DNA of 33,997 nt from Oscillospiraceae bacterium (GTDB lineage Bacteria; Bacillota; Clostridia; Oscillospirales; Oscillospiraceae). Under the pieces are notes generated by a model, which was not told where the DNA came from, did not search any database, and saw nothing but the letters and a program-made list of their open reading frames with translations. The stretch spans positions 1 through 33,997 of the forward strand of contig JAFTYM010000035.1 in NCBI GenBank assembly GCA_017461585.1, in the 5' to 3' direction. A program made the position numbers and the translations under genes. The stretch's first letter is position 1. The number at the start of each line of letters is the position of its first letter. This document shows positions 24,567 through 33,436 of this stretch, piece after piece.

Positions 24567-25817
24567 ATGAGTGAAAACAGAAGAGTTGTTGTAACGGGGA
24601 TGGGCGCAGTTACGCCTTTGGGAAACACAGCCCATGACACATGGGAAGCTATGATAAGCGGCAAAAACGGCATCGCCCCCATTACACTTTTTGATACAGA
24701 GAAGTTTAAGGCAAAGCTGGCTGCCCAGGTCAAGGATTTTGACCCCGGTGAGTATCTTGAGGTAAACGATGTTCTTAGAACTGACCGCTATACTCAGTTT
24801 GCCGTGGCTGCAGCGCAGCAGGCGGTCAGCGAGAGCGGAGTTGAGGGTACAGTAGAGCCTGAGCGCTTTGCCGTTATTTTCGGCACGGGCATCGGCGGTA
24901 TCGGCACATTTGAAAACGAGAACAGGAAGCTTCTGGAGAGAGGCCCCAGACGTGTCTCCCCCTTGTTTGTTCCCATGATGATAAGCAATATGGCTGCAGG
25001 AATGATCGCCATTCGCCATGACTGCCGCGGAAGCGCAATGCCTGCGGTTACAGCCTGTGCATCGGGTTCAAATGCCATTGGCGAGGCTATGCGTCTTATA
25101 AGACACGGCTATGCCGACGCTGTTATCACAGGAGGAGCAGAGGCTGCGGTCACACCCTCTGCTGTGGCAGGCTTTGTGAATATGCAGGCGCTGTCCGTTT
25201 CCGAGGATCCCGACGCTGCATCTCTGCCCTTTGACAAGCGAAGAGGCGGCTTTGTCATCGGAGAGGGCGCTGTAGCTCTTGTTTTGGAGGAGTATGAGCA
25301 TGCAAAGGCTCGCGGTGCAAAGATCTACGGTGAGGTCTGTGGCTACGGTTCTACCTGTGATGCACACCACATCACCGCTCCCCACCCCGAGGCAAGGGGA
25401 GGAGCAAGAGCCATGACAGACGCCATGGGCGAGGCAGGTTACACCGAGAGCGACATTGTGTATATAAACGCACACGGTACGGGAACACCAATGAACGACA
25501 AGGTGGAGACGATTGCCATTAAAACAGCTTTGGGGAATGAACAGGCAAAGAAAGCCTACGTAAGCTCCACAAAGTCCATGACAGGACACATGCTGGGCGC
25601 GGCAGGAGCCATAGAGGCGCTGGCTTGCCTTTATGCCTTAAATGAGGGAGTTATCCCTCCGACTATCAACTTGAAGGAGCAGGACGAAGTTTGTGATTTA
25701 AACTGCGTGCCCAATGTGGCGGTGAAGGCGGAGATTACGCTGGCGCTTTCCAACTCTCTGGGCTTTGGCGGTCACAACGCTTGTCTTGCCTTCAGAAAGG
25801 TGCAGTCAGATGAATGA
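24567..25817 (+). CDS. fabF: 3-oxoacyl-ACP synthase II
   Basis: This 416-residue condensing enzyme elongates acyl-ACP with malonyl-ACP. The Cys-His-His triad is Cys164 (VTACASGSNA), His303 (NAHGTGTPMND) and His341 (KSMTGHMLGAAGA), with Lys336 also present. This is the FabF/FabB class, not the Cys-His-Asn FabH class. The ATG at 24567 is chosen because GAGGAG lies 6 nt upstream; an in-frame GTG at 24552 sits on the fabG stop without its own site. It overlaps accB by 8 nt. It is the only condensing enzyme in the operon. Confidence 0.97.
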   Translation: MSENRRVVVTGMGAVTPLGNTAHDTWEAMISGKNGIAPITLFDTEKFKAKLAAQVKDFDPGEYLEVNDVLRTDRYTQFAVAAAQQAVSESGVEGTVEPERFAVIFGTGIGGIGTFENENRKLLERGPRRVSPLFVPMMISNMAAGMIAIRHDCRGSAMPAVTACASGSNAIGEAMRLIRHGYADAVITGGAEAAVTPSAVAGFVNMQALSVSEDPDAASLPFDKRRGGFVIGEGAVALVLEEYEHAKARGAKIYGEVCGYGSTCDAHHITAPHPEARGGARAMTDAMGEAGYTESDIVYINAHGTGTPMNDKVETIAIKTALGNEQAKKAYVSSTKSMTGHMLGAAGAIEALACLYALNEGVIPPTINLKEQDEVCDLNCVPNVAVKAEITLALSNSLGFGGHNACLAFRKVQSDE

Positions 25818-26226
25818 GACAGACATCAGAAAATATGCTGAGCTGATGAGAGAACTGGGCCTTACGGGTCTTGAGATAACAGAGGATAACAGCAAGGTGC
25901 GCCTTGAGAGAAACACCGCACCTGTGCCCGAGACGGTATATGCTGTGCCCGAGACTGTACAGGCTGCACCTGCTGCTGTGTCAGACGGCTGCATCAGCGT
26001 CAGATCTCCCATAGTGGGCGTGTTTTATGCTGCTCCTGCGGAAAATGCAGACCCTTATGTAGCAGTTGGTGAGACCGTCAAAAAGGGGCAGATCCTGTGC
26101 ATTATCGAGGCTATGAAGCTGATGAACGAGATAACCGCCGAGGAAGACGGAATTATCTCTGAGGTCTGCGTTACAAACGGACAGGTGGTCGAATACGGCA
26201 CAGAGCTGTTTCGCATAAAGAGGTAA
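25810..26226 (+). CDS. accB: Biotin carboxyl carrier protein of acetyl-CoA carboxylase
   Basis: This 138-residue protein carries biotin between the carboxylase and transferase sites. The biotinylation site is Lys103 in IIEAMKLMNE. A Pro/Ala/Val-rich hinge (residues ~38-57) joins a short N-terminal segment, which starts with an IRKYAELMREL helix, to the biotinyl domain. The start at 25810 lies in the end of fabF, after GAAAGG; upstream in-frame ATGs lie deep inside fabF. Confidence 0.96.
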   Translation: MNETDIRKYAELMRELGLTGLEITEDNSKVRLERNTAPVPETVYAVPETVQAAPAAVSDGCISVRSPIVGVFYAAPAENADPYVAVGETVKKGQILCIIEAMKLMNEITAEEDGIISEVCVTNGQVVEYGTELFRIKR

Positions 26227-26230
26227 GAAG

Positions 26231-26647
26231 ATGGACAGAGAACAGATAATGAACATTCTGCCCCACAGAGACAACATGCTGCTTATCGACGATGCGGAAA
26301 ACGTAGACGGAACTGCCGTGGGTCACTACACGGTGCGGGGAGATGAGTTTTTCCTCAAGGGACATTTTCCCGACAACCCCGTAGTTCCCGGTGTAATTCT
26401 CTGCGAGATACTTGCACAGACAGCCTGCGTGCTGCTGCAGGACGCCATGAAGGACGGAAACCTGCCTGTTTACACGGGTCTTAACAATGTGAAGTTCCGC
26501 TCGCCCGTAAAGCCGGGAGATACGGTGGAGACGCGGTGCAGCATAAAAAGGGCAAAGCATCCCTTCTATTTTGCGGAAGGAACAGTAAAGGTGGGTGACA
26601 GGCTCTGTGTTTCCGCGGAGTTTTCCTTTGCAATTACAGGAGTATAG
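26231..26647 (+). CDS. fabZ: 3-hydroxyacyl-ACP dehydratase
   Basis: This 138-residue hotdog-fold enzyme dehydrates beta-hydroxyacyl-ACP. The catalytic pair is His45 in GHFPDNPVVPGV and Glu59 in CEILAQTA. The start LPHRDNMLLID is typical of FabZ. It sits 4 nt after accB and 3 nt before accC, the standard Firmicute accB-fabZ-accC order. No FabA-like isomerase gene is seen, so unsaturated fatty acids would need another route. Confidence 0.97.
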   Translation: MDREQIMNILPHRDNMLLIDDAENVDGTAVGHYTVRGDEFFLKGHFPDNPVVPGVILCEILAQTACVLLQDAMKDGNLPVYTGLNNVKFRSPVKPGDTVETRCSIKRAKHPFYFAEGTVKVGDRLCVSAEFSFAITGV

Positions 26648-26650
26648 ATT

Positions 26651-27958
26651 ATGTTTTCAAAAATACTGATCGCAAACCGCGGTGAGATAGCTGTGCGCAT
26701 TATAAGAGCCTGCAAGGAGATGGGGGTCAGTACGGTGGCAGTTTATTCCGAGGCGGATAAAAATGCCCTCCATGTCGCCCTTGCCGACCAGAGCTATTGC
26801 ATTGGCGGTCCTGAGGCATCCGAGAGCTATCTGAATGAAAACCAAATAATAAGCGCTGCGATCATGGCAGGGGCACAGGCGATACACCCGGGATACGGAT
26901 TTTTGTCCGAAAACGCCCACTTTGCAAGGCTCTGCAGGAAAAACGGACTTGTTTTTATCGGCCCTGACCCCGAGAGCATGGAGCGCCTTTCCGATAAGGC
27001 TGTGCTGAAAGAGCTTATCCGCAGCACAGGACTCACCGTAATTCCCGGAAGCAAGGCGGTGTCCTCTGTAAATGAAGCCAGGGCTGCGGCACTTTGCATA
27101 GGCTATCCCGTTATGCTGAAAGCCTGTGCAGGCGGCGGCGGACGCGGTATTCGCCTTATCAGATCTGAAGATGAGCTGGATGAGGCGTATATGCAGGCGA
27201 CGGGTGAGGCACTAAGCGCCTTCGGAGACGGCAGCGTTTATGTTGAAAAATATGTATTTCCCGCAAGACATGTGGAGCTGCAGATACTGGCGGATGAGCA
27301 CGGAAACGCTGTGTGTTTGGGTGACCGTGACTGTTCGCTCCAGCGGAGAAATCAGAAGCTCATCGAGGAGACGCCCTCTCCTGCTGTGGGAAGTGAACAG
27401 AGAGAGAAGATAATGGCGCTGGCGGTTGATGCGGTAAAAAAGCTGGGCTACGTTGGCGCGGGAACGCTGGAGTTTCTGCTGGACAGAGCCGGAAATTTTT
27501 GGTTCATGGAGATGAATGTGCGGCTTCAGGTGGAGCATTGCGTTACGGAGATGCTGACGGGCATAGACCTTGTGAAGTGGCAGATAAGAATAGCTGCGGG
27601 AATACCGCTGAGCTTTACACAAGAGGACATTACGGTAGAAGGCTCTGCCATAGAGTGCCGCATCAATGCTTCGGGCTGCGGAATGCTTAAGATGCTTCAT
27701 GTGCCCGGAGGTCCTGCGGTGCGCTTTGACACCTGCCTTGTGGTGGGAACGGAGATCTCTCCTTATTACGATTCTCTTTTGGGAAAGCTGGTGGTCTTTG
27801 CGAAGACCCGTGAGGAGACGCTGCGTAAGGTCAGGGCATCTCTGTGCGAACTGGTGATAGACGGCATACCGACAAATATTGAAGAGCAGCTTCGCATTGT
27901 TGAGGATGACCGATTCACATCGGGCAATTACGATTTAACATTTATGGGTAACAGGTGA
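26651..27958 (+). CDS. accC: Biotin carboxylase of acetyl-CoA carboxylase
   Basis: This 435-residue ATP-grasp enzyme carboxylates the biotin on AccB. It has FSKILIANRGEIAVRIIRA at the N-terminus, HPGYGFLSENA, the glycine-rich loop ACAGGGGRGIR (159-168), RHVELQILAD, RDCSLQRRNQKLIEE, and the catalytic EMNVRLQVEH (287-296). CAGGAG lies 10 nt before the ATG. The usual EMNTR reads EMNVR here; the catalytic Arg remains. Confidence 0.96.
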   Translation: MFSKILIANRGEIAVRIIRACKEMGVSTVAVYSEADKNALHVALADQSYCIGGPEASESYLNENQIISAAIMAGAQAIHPGYGFLSENAHFARLCRKNGLVFIGPDPESMERLSDKAVLKELIRSTGLTVIPGSKAVSSVNEARAAALCIGYPVMLKACAGGGGRGIRLIRSEDELDEAYMQATGEALSAFGDGSVYVEKYVFPARHVELQILADEHGNAVCLGDRDCSLQRRNQKLIEETPSPAVGSEQREKIMALAVDAVKKLGYVGAGTLEFLLDRAGNFWFMEMNVRLQVEHCVTEMLTGIDLVKWQIRIAAGIPLSFTQEDITVEGSAIECRINASGCGMLKMLHVPGGPAVRFDTCLVVGTEISPYYDSLLGKLVVFAKTREETLRKVRASLCELVIDGIPTNIEEQLRIVEDDRFTSGNYDLTFMGNR

Positions 27959-27962
27959 TGAA

Positions 27963-28823
27963 ATGGCACTGCTAAATTTTTTGAAACCTAAAAATCAGTT
28001 GGAGGAGGGCGGAAGAACCGCGGCTCCCGTACAGAGAGATGACGGTGAGCCTGAGAAGAACTGCCCCAACTGCCATAAGGATATTCCTTTGAGCCGGCTC
28101 TGGGCAAACGACCTTGTCTGTCCCTGCGGTCATCACTTCCGTATGAAGGCGCGCCAGCGCATCAGAATGATCGCCGATAAGGGCAGCTTCAGGGAGCTGT
28201 TTTCAGGCGTTAAGTCGGATAACCCCTTGAATTTTCCAGGGTACAAGGATAAGGTGGAAACAGTCCGCGCTGCCAGCGGCGAGACTGAGGCTGTCGTATG
28301 CGGAACGGCGATGATAGGAAAGCAGAAGTGCTGCCTGTTTGTCATGGAGCCGTATTTCATGATGGGCAGTATGGGAAGTGCCGTGGGCGAGAAGATTACG
28401 CTTCTGTTTGAATATGCGGTAAAATACCGCCTGCCTGTTGTGGGATTTACCGTTTCGGGCGGTGCGAGAATGCAGGAGGGGCTTTTGTCTTTGATGCAGA
28501 TGGCAAAGACCAGCGCGGCGGTAAAGCGACACAGCGACGCGGGACTTTTATATATCGCCGTTCTAACAGACCCGACAACCGGCGGAGTTACGGCGAGCTT
28601 TGCCATGGAGGCGGATATTATCCTTGCAGAGCCCAACGCGACAGTTGGTTTTGCGGGGGCGAGAGTAATTGAGCAGACAACGAAAAAAGCTCTGCCGGAT
28701 GGCTTCCAGAAGGCTGAGTTTGTGCTGGAACACGGTTTCGTGGACAGCATTGCACCGAGAGGCGGGCAGAAAAAACTGCTTGCTGAGCTTCTTAAAATGC
28801 ACGATGGGAGGTTTTGCCTGTGA
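27963..28823 (+). CDS. accD: Acetyl-CoA carboxylase carboxyltransferase beta subunit
   Basis: This 286-residue subunit, with AccA, moves the carboxyl group from biotin to acetyl-CoA. The N-terminal zinc ribbon has Cys34 and Cys37 in CPNC, but the second pair is Cys53 and Cys55 in CPCGHHF, one residue shorter than the usual C-x2-C. The DNA (TGT CCC TGC) leaves no doubt about the reading. The crotonase-like core is intact (GGARMQEGLLSLMQMAKTSA, PTTGGVTASFAMEADIILAEP). Start at 27963 follows a weak AGGTGA. It overlaps accA by 4 nt. Confidence 0.96.
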   Translation: MALLNFLKPKNQLEEGGRTAAPVQRDDGEPEKNCPNCHKDIPLSRLWANDLVCPCGHHFRMKARQRIRMIADKGSFRELFSGVKSDNPLNFPGYKDKVETVRAASGETEAVVCGTAMIGKQKCCLFVMEPYFMMGSMGSAVGEKITLLFEYAVKYRLPVVGFTVSGGARMQEGLLSLMQMAKTSAAVKRHSDAGLLYIAVLTDPTTGGVTASFAMEADIILAEPNATVGFAGARVIEQTTKKALPDGFQKAEFVLEHGFVDSIAPRGGQKKLLAELLKMHDGRFCL

Positions 28824-29611
28824 ACACAGCGGCTTTTGAGAGGGTGAAACTTGCCCGTGACAGTCAGAGACCTACGGGTCTTGACTATATCAGAAATATT
28901 TTTGATGGGTTTATTGAGCTTCACGGAGACAGACGCTTCGGCGACGATCCTGCGATTGTGGGCGGAATTGCCATGCTGGGAAATCTTCCCGTTACGGTGA
29001 TAGCCATAGAAAAAGGTCACACGGCGAAAGAGCGGAGCTTCTGCAATTTCGGTGCGCCCAATCCCGAGGGGTACAGAAAGGCGCTGCGCCTTATGAAGCA
29101 GGCGGAAAAGTTTGGCAGACCTGTTATCTGCTTTGTGGACACTTCGGGTGCCTACTGCGGTGTGGGCGCGGAAAAGAGAGGACAGGGGCAGGCAATCGCG
29201 GAAAATCTTATGGAGATGTCCACTCTTTGTGTGCCAATAATATCCGTTCTCATCGGTGAGGGCGGCAGCGGCGGAGCGTTGGCTCTGGCGGTGGCTGACA
29301 GAGTGTGGATGCTGCAGAACTCGGTGTATTCCGTAATTTCACCTGAGGGCTGCGCAAGTATCCTGTGGAAAAATGCAGCAAAGGCAGAAACTGCGGCGTC
29401 GTGCCTTAAGCTTACGGCTGAGGATGCAAAAAGCCTTGGCGTTATTGAGAAGATACTTTCCGAGAAGGAAATAGGCAAGAGCGAGTTTTATGACCGCATA
29501 CGTGCGCTCCTTGCTAAGGAAATCGAGGAGCTTACGGAAGAGCCTGAACTGGTCGGAAACCGCTATGACAGATTCCGCAGTATTGGCAGGACCGCGGTCG
29601 TTAAGGAGTAA
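28820..29611 (+). CDS. accA: Acetyl-CoA carboxylase carboxyltransferase alpha subunit
   Basis: This 263-residue partner of AccD has IRNIFDGFIELHGDRRFGDD, the FVDTSGAYCGVGAEKRGQGQ loop and GEGGSGGALALAVADRVWML, all typical of the short clostridial AccA. The start is a GTG at 28820: GGGAGG lies 8 nt upstream, and GTGA couples it to the accD stop. A TTG at 28814 is in frame but only 2 nt from the ribosome binding site, so it is rejected. The acyl-CoA synthetase follows after 2 nt. Confidence 0.95.
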   Translation: MNTAAFERVKLARDSQRPTGLDYIRNIFDGFIELHGDRRFGDDPAIVGGIAMLGNLPVTVIAIEKGHTAKERSFCNFGAPNPEGYRKALRLMKQAEKFGRPVICFVDTSGAYCGVGAEKRGQGQAIAENLMEMSTLCVPIISVLIGEGGSGGALALAVADRVWMLQNSVYSVISPEGCASILWKNAAKAETAASCLKLTAEDAKSLGVIEKILSEKEIGKSEFYDRIRALLAKEIEELTEEPELVGNRYDRFRSIGRTAVVKE

Positions 29612-29613
29612 CT

Positions 29614-31257
29614 ATGAGCGTATACAAAAATTTTTGCCATGAGATCACCGATGAAAAGGGCGATCTGAAAAAGATAACACTTGACTATCCCGACAACTTT
29701 AACTTCGGTTACGATGTTGTCGATAAAATAGCGGATGAGACGCCGCAAAAGCGCGCCATGGTATGGTGCAATGTTGAGGGAGAAGAGCACATTTTCACCT
29801 TTGGCGACATTAAAAAGTACAGCAATAAAATGGCAAATGTGTTCACAAAGGCAGGCATAGGGCGCGGAGACCGCGTCATGCTGGTGTTAAAGCGCCACTA
29901 TGAATACTGGTTTGCTGCCGTTGCCCTTCACAAGATAGGGGCTGTGATGATACCTGCAACTCACATGCTGACGGTACACGACTTTGTCTACCGCATAAAG
30001 GCATCGAACGTGCGCGCCATAGTCTGTACAGCGCAAGATGAGGTGCCTGAAAAGATATTGAAAGCTCTGAAAGAGACGGAGACAAAGGCTTTGCTGTGGT
30101 CCGTTCAGGCGGAGACGGAGGGGTTTGATAACCTGACCGCCGCCATGGAAAAGGAGAGCGGTGAATTTGAGCGCGTTTCAACAAAGGCAAGTGACCCCAT
30201 GATGCTGTATTTCACCTCGGGCACCACAGGTCAGCCTAAGGGCGTAATACACGACTATGCATACCCGTTGGCGCACATAGTTACGGCAAAATACTGGCAG
30301 AGAGCCGAGGATAACGGACTTCACTTCACCGTCGCGGAGACGGGTTGGGCGAAGGCGTCCTGGGGTAAAATATACGGACAATGGCTTGTCGGCAGCGCGG
30401 TTATGGTCTATGATTTTGACAATTTTGAGCCAAAACAGCTGACCTATGTAATAAACCGCTACGGAGTTACATCCTTTTGCGCTCCTCCCACGGTTTACCG
30501 CTATCTGGTGCGAAAGGGCATACCGGATATGCCTACGCTCAAACATGCCTCGACGGCAGGAGAGATGCTGGCGCCTGAGGTTTTTAGAAAGTTCACCGAG
30601 CGCACAGGTCTGCAGCTTCGCGAGGGCTACGGCCAGACGGAGACAACGCTGCTTATGGCGAACTTCGGCGAAAGCGCCGTTGAGGGTTCGATGGGCACTC
30701 CATCACCCTTCTACAACATCCGGCTGCAGGGCAGAGACGGCAGAGAGGCAGGGGTCGGAGAGATCGGTGAGGTGGTCATCATCCCCGAAAAGGAGTGCAG
30801 ACAGGTGGGCGTGTTTACGGCTTATCTCGACAATGAGGAGCAGTATGCCTATGTCTGGCGAGGCGGCGTTTACCACACGGGAGATGCTGCCTATATGGAC
30901 GAAAACGGAAGATATTGGTTCCATGGTCGCTTTGACGATATTATAAAGACAGGCGGCTTCCGTGTTGGACCTTATGAGGTGGAAAATGTGCTCATGGAGC
31001 ACCCTGCTGTTGTGGAGTGCAGCGTTATCGGTGTGCCTGATGCTCTGCGCGGTCAGGCTATCAAGGCTGTTGTAGTTTTGGGACAGGGCTTTGCGCCGAC
31101 AAAAGAGCTGGAACTGGAGATAAAGGAGTTCTGCAACAAAAAGCTGGCGGAATATAAGTGGATACGCATAATTGAGTTTGCAGATGCAATGCCCAAGACC
31201 ATAAGCGGCAAAATACAGAAAAATGTACAGAGAAAAGCTGCAGCGGAGGCTGTCTGA
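29614..31257 (+). CDS. AMP-forming acyl-CoA synthetase
   Basis: This 547-residue ANL-family enzyme activates a carboxylic acid to its CoA ester through an acyl adenylate. The P-loop YFTSGTTGQPKGV is at 199-211, GYGQTETT at 338-345, a GDAAYMDENGRYWFHGR region holds the ATP-ribose Asp and hinge, and the catalytic lysine is Lys533 in PKTISGKIQK. Overall it resembles medium-chain (ACSM-like) or benzoate-type ligases rather than acetyl-CoA synthetase. The chain-length preference cannot be read by eye. It begins 2 nt after accA with AAGGAG upstream, so it belongs to the fatty-acid operon. It may feed primers or exogenous fatty acids to CoA pools (inference). Confidence 0.93.
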   Translation: MSVYKNFCHEITDEKGDLKKITLDYPDNFNFGYDVVDKIADETPQKRAMVWCNVEGEEHIFTFGDIKKYSNKMANVFTKAGIGRGDRVMLVLKRHYEYWFAAVALHKIGAVMIPATHMLTVHDFVYRIKASNVRAIVCTAQDEVPEKILKALKETETKALLWSVQAETEGFDNLTAAMEKESGEFERVSTKASDPMMLYFTSGTTGQPKGVIHDYAYPLAHIVTAKYWQRAEDNGLHFTVAETGWAKASWGKIYGQWLVGSAVMVYDFDNFEPKQLTYVINRYGVTSFCAPPTVYRYLVRKGIPDMPTLKHASTAGEMLAPEVFRKFTERTGLQLREGYGQTETTLLMANFGESAVEGSMGTPSPFYNIRLQGRDGREAGVGEIGEVVIIPEKECRQVGVFTAYLDNEEQYAYVWRGGVYHTGDAAYMDENGRYWFHGRFDDIIKTGGFRVGPYEVENVLMEHPAVVECSVIGVPDALRGQAIKAVVVLGQGFAPTKELELEIKEFCNKKLAEYKWIRIIEFADAMPKTISGKIQKNVQRKAAAEAV

Positions 31258-31269
31258 CAGCGAAAAAGT

Positions 31270-31303
31270 GCCGTATGTGCCTTTAAAACGAGGCTCATAC
31301 GGC
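31270..31303 (+). terminator. Hairpin after the fatty-acid operon, probable terminator
   Basis: GCCGTATG pairs with CATACGGC, and inside it GCCT with AGGC, separated by a single T-T mismatch and an 8-nt loop. It begins 13 nt after the acyl-CoA synthetase stop. The nearest T-rich tract starts 18 nt later, so termination may be inefficient and allow some read-through into the regulator gene. Confidence 0.6.
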
Positions 31304-31347
31304 TGCAGCGCATTTGAAAATTTAATTTTTAAAGCTTCAAAAAAACG

Positions 31348-31378
31348 TAACAGTTTTGTTAAAATTATATATTATACT
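31348..31378 (+). promoter_or_regulatory. Possible promoter of the PAS regulator gene
   Basis: TATACT (31373-31378) is a good -10 in an AT-rich stretch about 68 nt before the start codon. No clear -35 is found. A small dyad, TAACA-GTTT-TGTTA (31348-31361), covers the -35 zone and could be an operator, perhaps for autoregulation. Confidence 0.4.
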
Positions 31379-31445
31379 TACTTGAACTTTGATTTTGATC
31401 TCGTCTGCGAAGGGGGCAAGCCTTTCGCAAAAGGAGTTGTTAAAT

Positions 31446-33434
31446 ATGCTGAACAATATGGAGGGGATCCTCAGCGAGCAGATCAGCGGTTTTCACCGAT
31501 ATGTGCTGTCAAGCCCCGTACATTTGGACTATGTGAGCCGAAATCTCTGTGAGATGCTTGGCTTTGCGGAAAGCGAGCTGCTGCACGACAGTATGGACCT
31601 ATATGCTGAGACTGTGCACCCTGCCGACCGCGTCAAATATGAGTCCTTTCTGTGTGAGCTTGCCTCTTATGGGAGAGAGGTGGCTGTGGAGTATCGCCTT
31701 ATAAGGAAAGACGGCGCGGTGATATGTGTTCGTGATACTGCCACCTCCAAAATGGAAGACGGAGTGATATATGCATATTCCGTACTGACGGATATTACAG
31801 ACCTTAAAAAAGAGAACGATGATCTGCAGTTTTTAAATGAGACCATTCCCTGCGGATTTTTGAAATATACCTGTGAAAAGCAGCCAAAGGTAACGTATAT
31901 CAATCAGAAGATGATAGATATTCTCCGTTTTCCCGAAGTGAAAGAGGGCGAGTTGGACTACCTTGAGATGTACAAGAGCAATATTTTTCTCATGGTGCCC
32001 ATGGAGGAGCGTCGCAGATTTTCAAAGTATCTCAACAGAGTTTACTCCGCAGATGCGCCAATAGCGGGAGAGATGACACTTTTGAGATGCGACGGTACAA
32101 GGGCGTATGTCTTCGGCTGGGTGACAAAATCCATCAACGAGCAGGGCGAGGAAGAATTCCAGAGCGTTTGCATGGACGTAACAGAGCGCCACCAGACAAG
32201 AAAAGCCATGGAGACAAAGCGCTATCTCAAGGCGCTCACCGATGTTTATGACAAGATTTTTGAGTTCAATATTGATGCAAACACCGTAAAATGCCTTCAT
32301 TGCGAGGATACGTCTCTGTTTAAAAACTTTGAGGACATTGCAATGCAGATAGACGATGCCCTTGAAAAGTGGATTATCGGCGCTGTTGATGAGCAGGAGC
32401 GCGACGGCGTGCGCAGATTTTTCGGCGGCTATTGCCAGAAAAGGCTGTTTGAACCGGACGCAAAGCCGCCCCAGATAAGCTACAGGGCAAGATCATCTGA
32501 CGGCGAGACAAAGCAGTATACGGGAATTTTCATAAAGATAGACGAGTCTGTCAGCTTCTTTTGCTGCAGGCAGGTGAAGGAGACGGAAGGTGCGGAGGAA
32601 CTGAGATCTGAAAATGACCAGCTCAAGGAGAACATGAAAGAGCTGGTTATGCGCTTTTCAGACGGTGCCGCTGCCTTTGAGATATCTCCCGATGGTTTGG
32701 TAAAACCCCTTTATGCCAGCGAAAATGTGTGTGACTTTTTCGGCTACAGCAGCGAGGAGTGGATGGCTCTTACAGAGAAATTTACTCCGCTTGAAAACTT
32801 TGTCGCCTACAGCGAGGCAGCTTATGATGATTTTGCCGAGCTTCTTAAAAATGGTGAGGCGGAGTTTACCTACTTTGACTACAAGACTGAGAGTGAGCGG
32901 AAAATTAAGGCAATTTGCTCTCAGAAAGAGTCGAACAGCAATTCTTCCCGATATGTCATGCTCTACGCGGTAGAGGAGACACAGACGGACGAGAAAAAGG
33001 GACTTCCCGAAAACCGAACGGTTTCCATACGCACATTCGGGTATTTCGATGTGTTTGTGGGAGATAAGCCCATTGCGTTCCGAAACAAGAAGTCGAAAGA
33101 GCTGTTTGCCCTGCTGGTGGACAGACGCGGCGGCTATGTGACAAGCGAAGAGGCCATAGGCTTCTTGTGGGAGGATGAGCCTGCAAACACCGTCACCATG
33201 TCGCGATACCGCAAGGTCGCGCTGCGCCTTAAAAACACTCTGGAGGAATACGGGATCTCCGAGATAATGGAATCTGTAGACGGAAAAAGACGCGTCGTGA
33301 TGGAAAAGGTACAATGCGATCTCTACAACTATCTCTCGGGTGATGATGAGTACTCTCAGCTGTTCAAGGGCAGTTATCTGACAAATTACAGCTGGGCGGA
33401 GACTACTCTGGGCGAGCTTATGAACGAGGCGTGA
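31446..33434 (+). CDS. Multi-PAS one-component regulator with C-terminal winged helix
   Basis: This 662-residue soluble protein has no TM segment. PAS-like units lie at ~15-122 (ending YSVLTDITDLKKEND), ~128-250 (ending VCMDVTERHQ), a divergent one at ~262-378, and ~402-512, preceded by a short coiled coil (EELRSENDQLKENMKEL). Residues ~525-625 form an OmpR/SARP-type winged helix: SIRTFGYFDVFVGDKPIAFR, KKSKELFALLVDRRGGYVTS, EEAIGFLW and a recognition-helix region SRYRKVALRLKNTLEE. There is no kinase or receiver domain, so it should sense directly and bind DNA. The ATG at 31446 has AAAGGAG 9 nt upstream; the longer frame lacks one. Its ligand and targets are unknown. It lies between the fatty-acid operon and a thioesterase, which is only a hint of lipid-related control. 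Confidence 0.85.
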   Translation: MLNNMEGILSEQISGFHRYVLSSPVHLDYVSRNLCEMLGFAESELLHDSMDLYAETVHPADRVKYESFLCELASYGREVAVEYRLIRKDGAVICVRDTATSKMEDGVIYAYSVLTDITDLKKENDDLQFLNETIPCGFLKYTCEKQPKVTYINQKMIDILRFPEVKEGELDYLEMYKSNIFLMVPMEERRRFSKYLNRVYSADAPIAGEMTLLRCDGTRAYVFGWVTKSINEQGEEEFQSVCMDVTERHQTRKAMETKRYLKALTDVYDKIFEFNIDANTVKCLHCEDTSLFKNFEDIAMQIDDALEKWIIGAVDEQERDGVRRFFGGYCQKRLFEPDAKPPQISYRARSSDGETKQYTGIFIKIDESVSFFCCRQVKETEGAEELRSENDQLKENMKELVMRFSDGAAAFEISPDGLVKPLYASENVCDFFGYSSEEWMALTEKFTPLENFVAYSEAAYDDFAELLKNGEAEFTYFDYKTESERKIKAICSQKESNSNSSRYVMLYAVEETQTDEKKGLPENRTVSIRTFGYFDVFVGDKPIAFRNKKSKELFALLVDRRGGYVTSEEAIGFLWEDEPANTVTMSRYRKVALRLKNTLEEYGISEIMESVDGKRRVVMEKVQCDLYNYLSGDDEYSQLFKGSYLTNYSWAETTLGELMNEA

Positions 33435-33436
33435 AA

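Noticed and set aside
28814-28819. TTG start for accA
   Set aside because: Only 2 nt from the GGGAGG site; GTG at 28820 is 8 nt away and gives the usual GTGA coupling.
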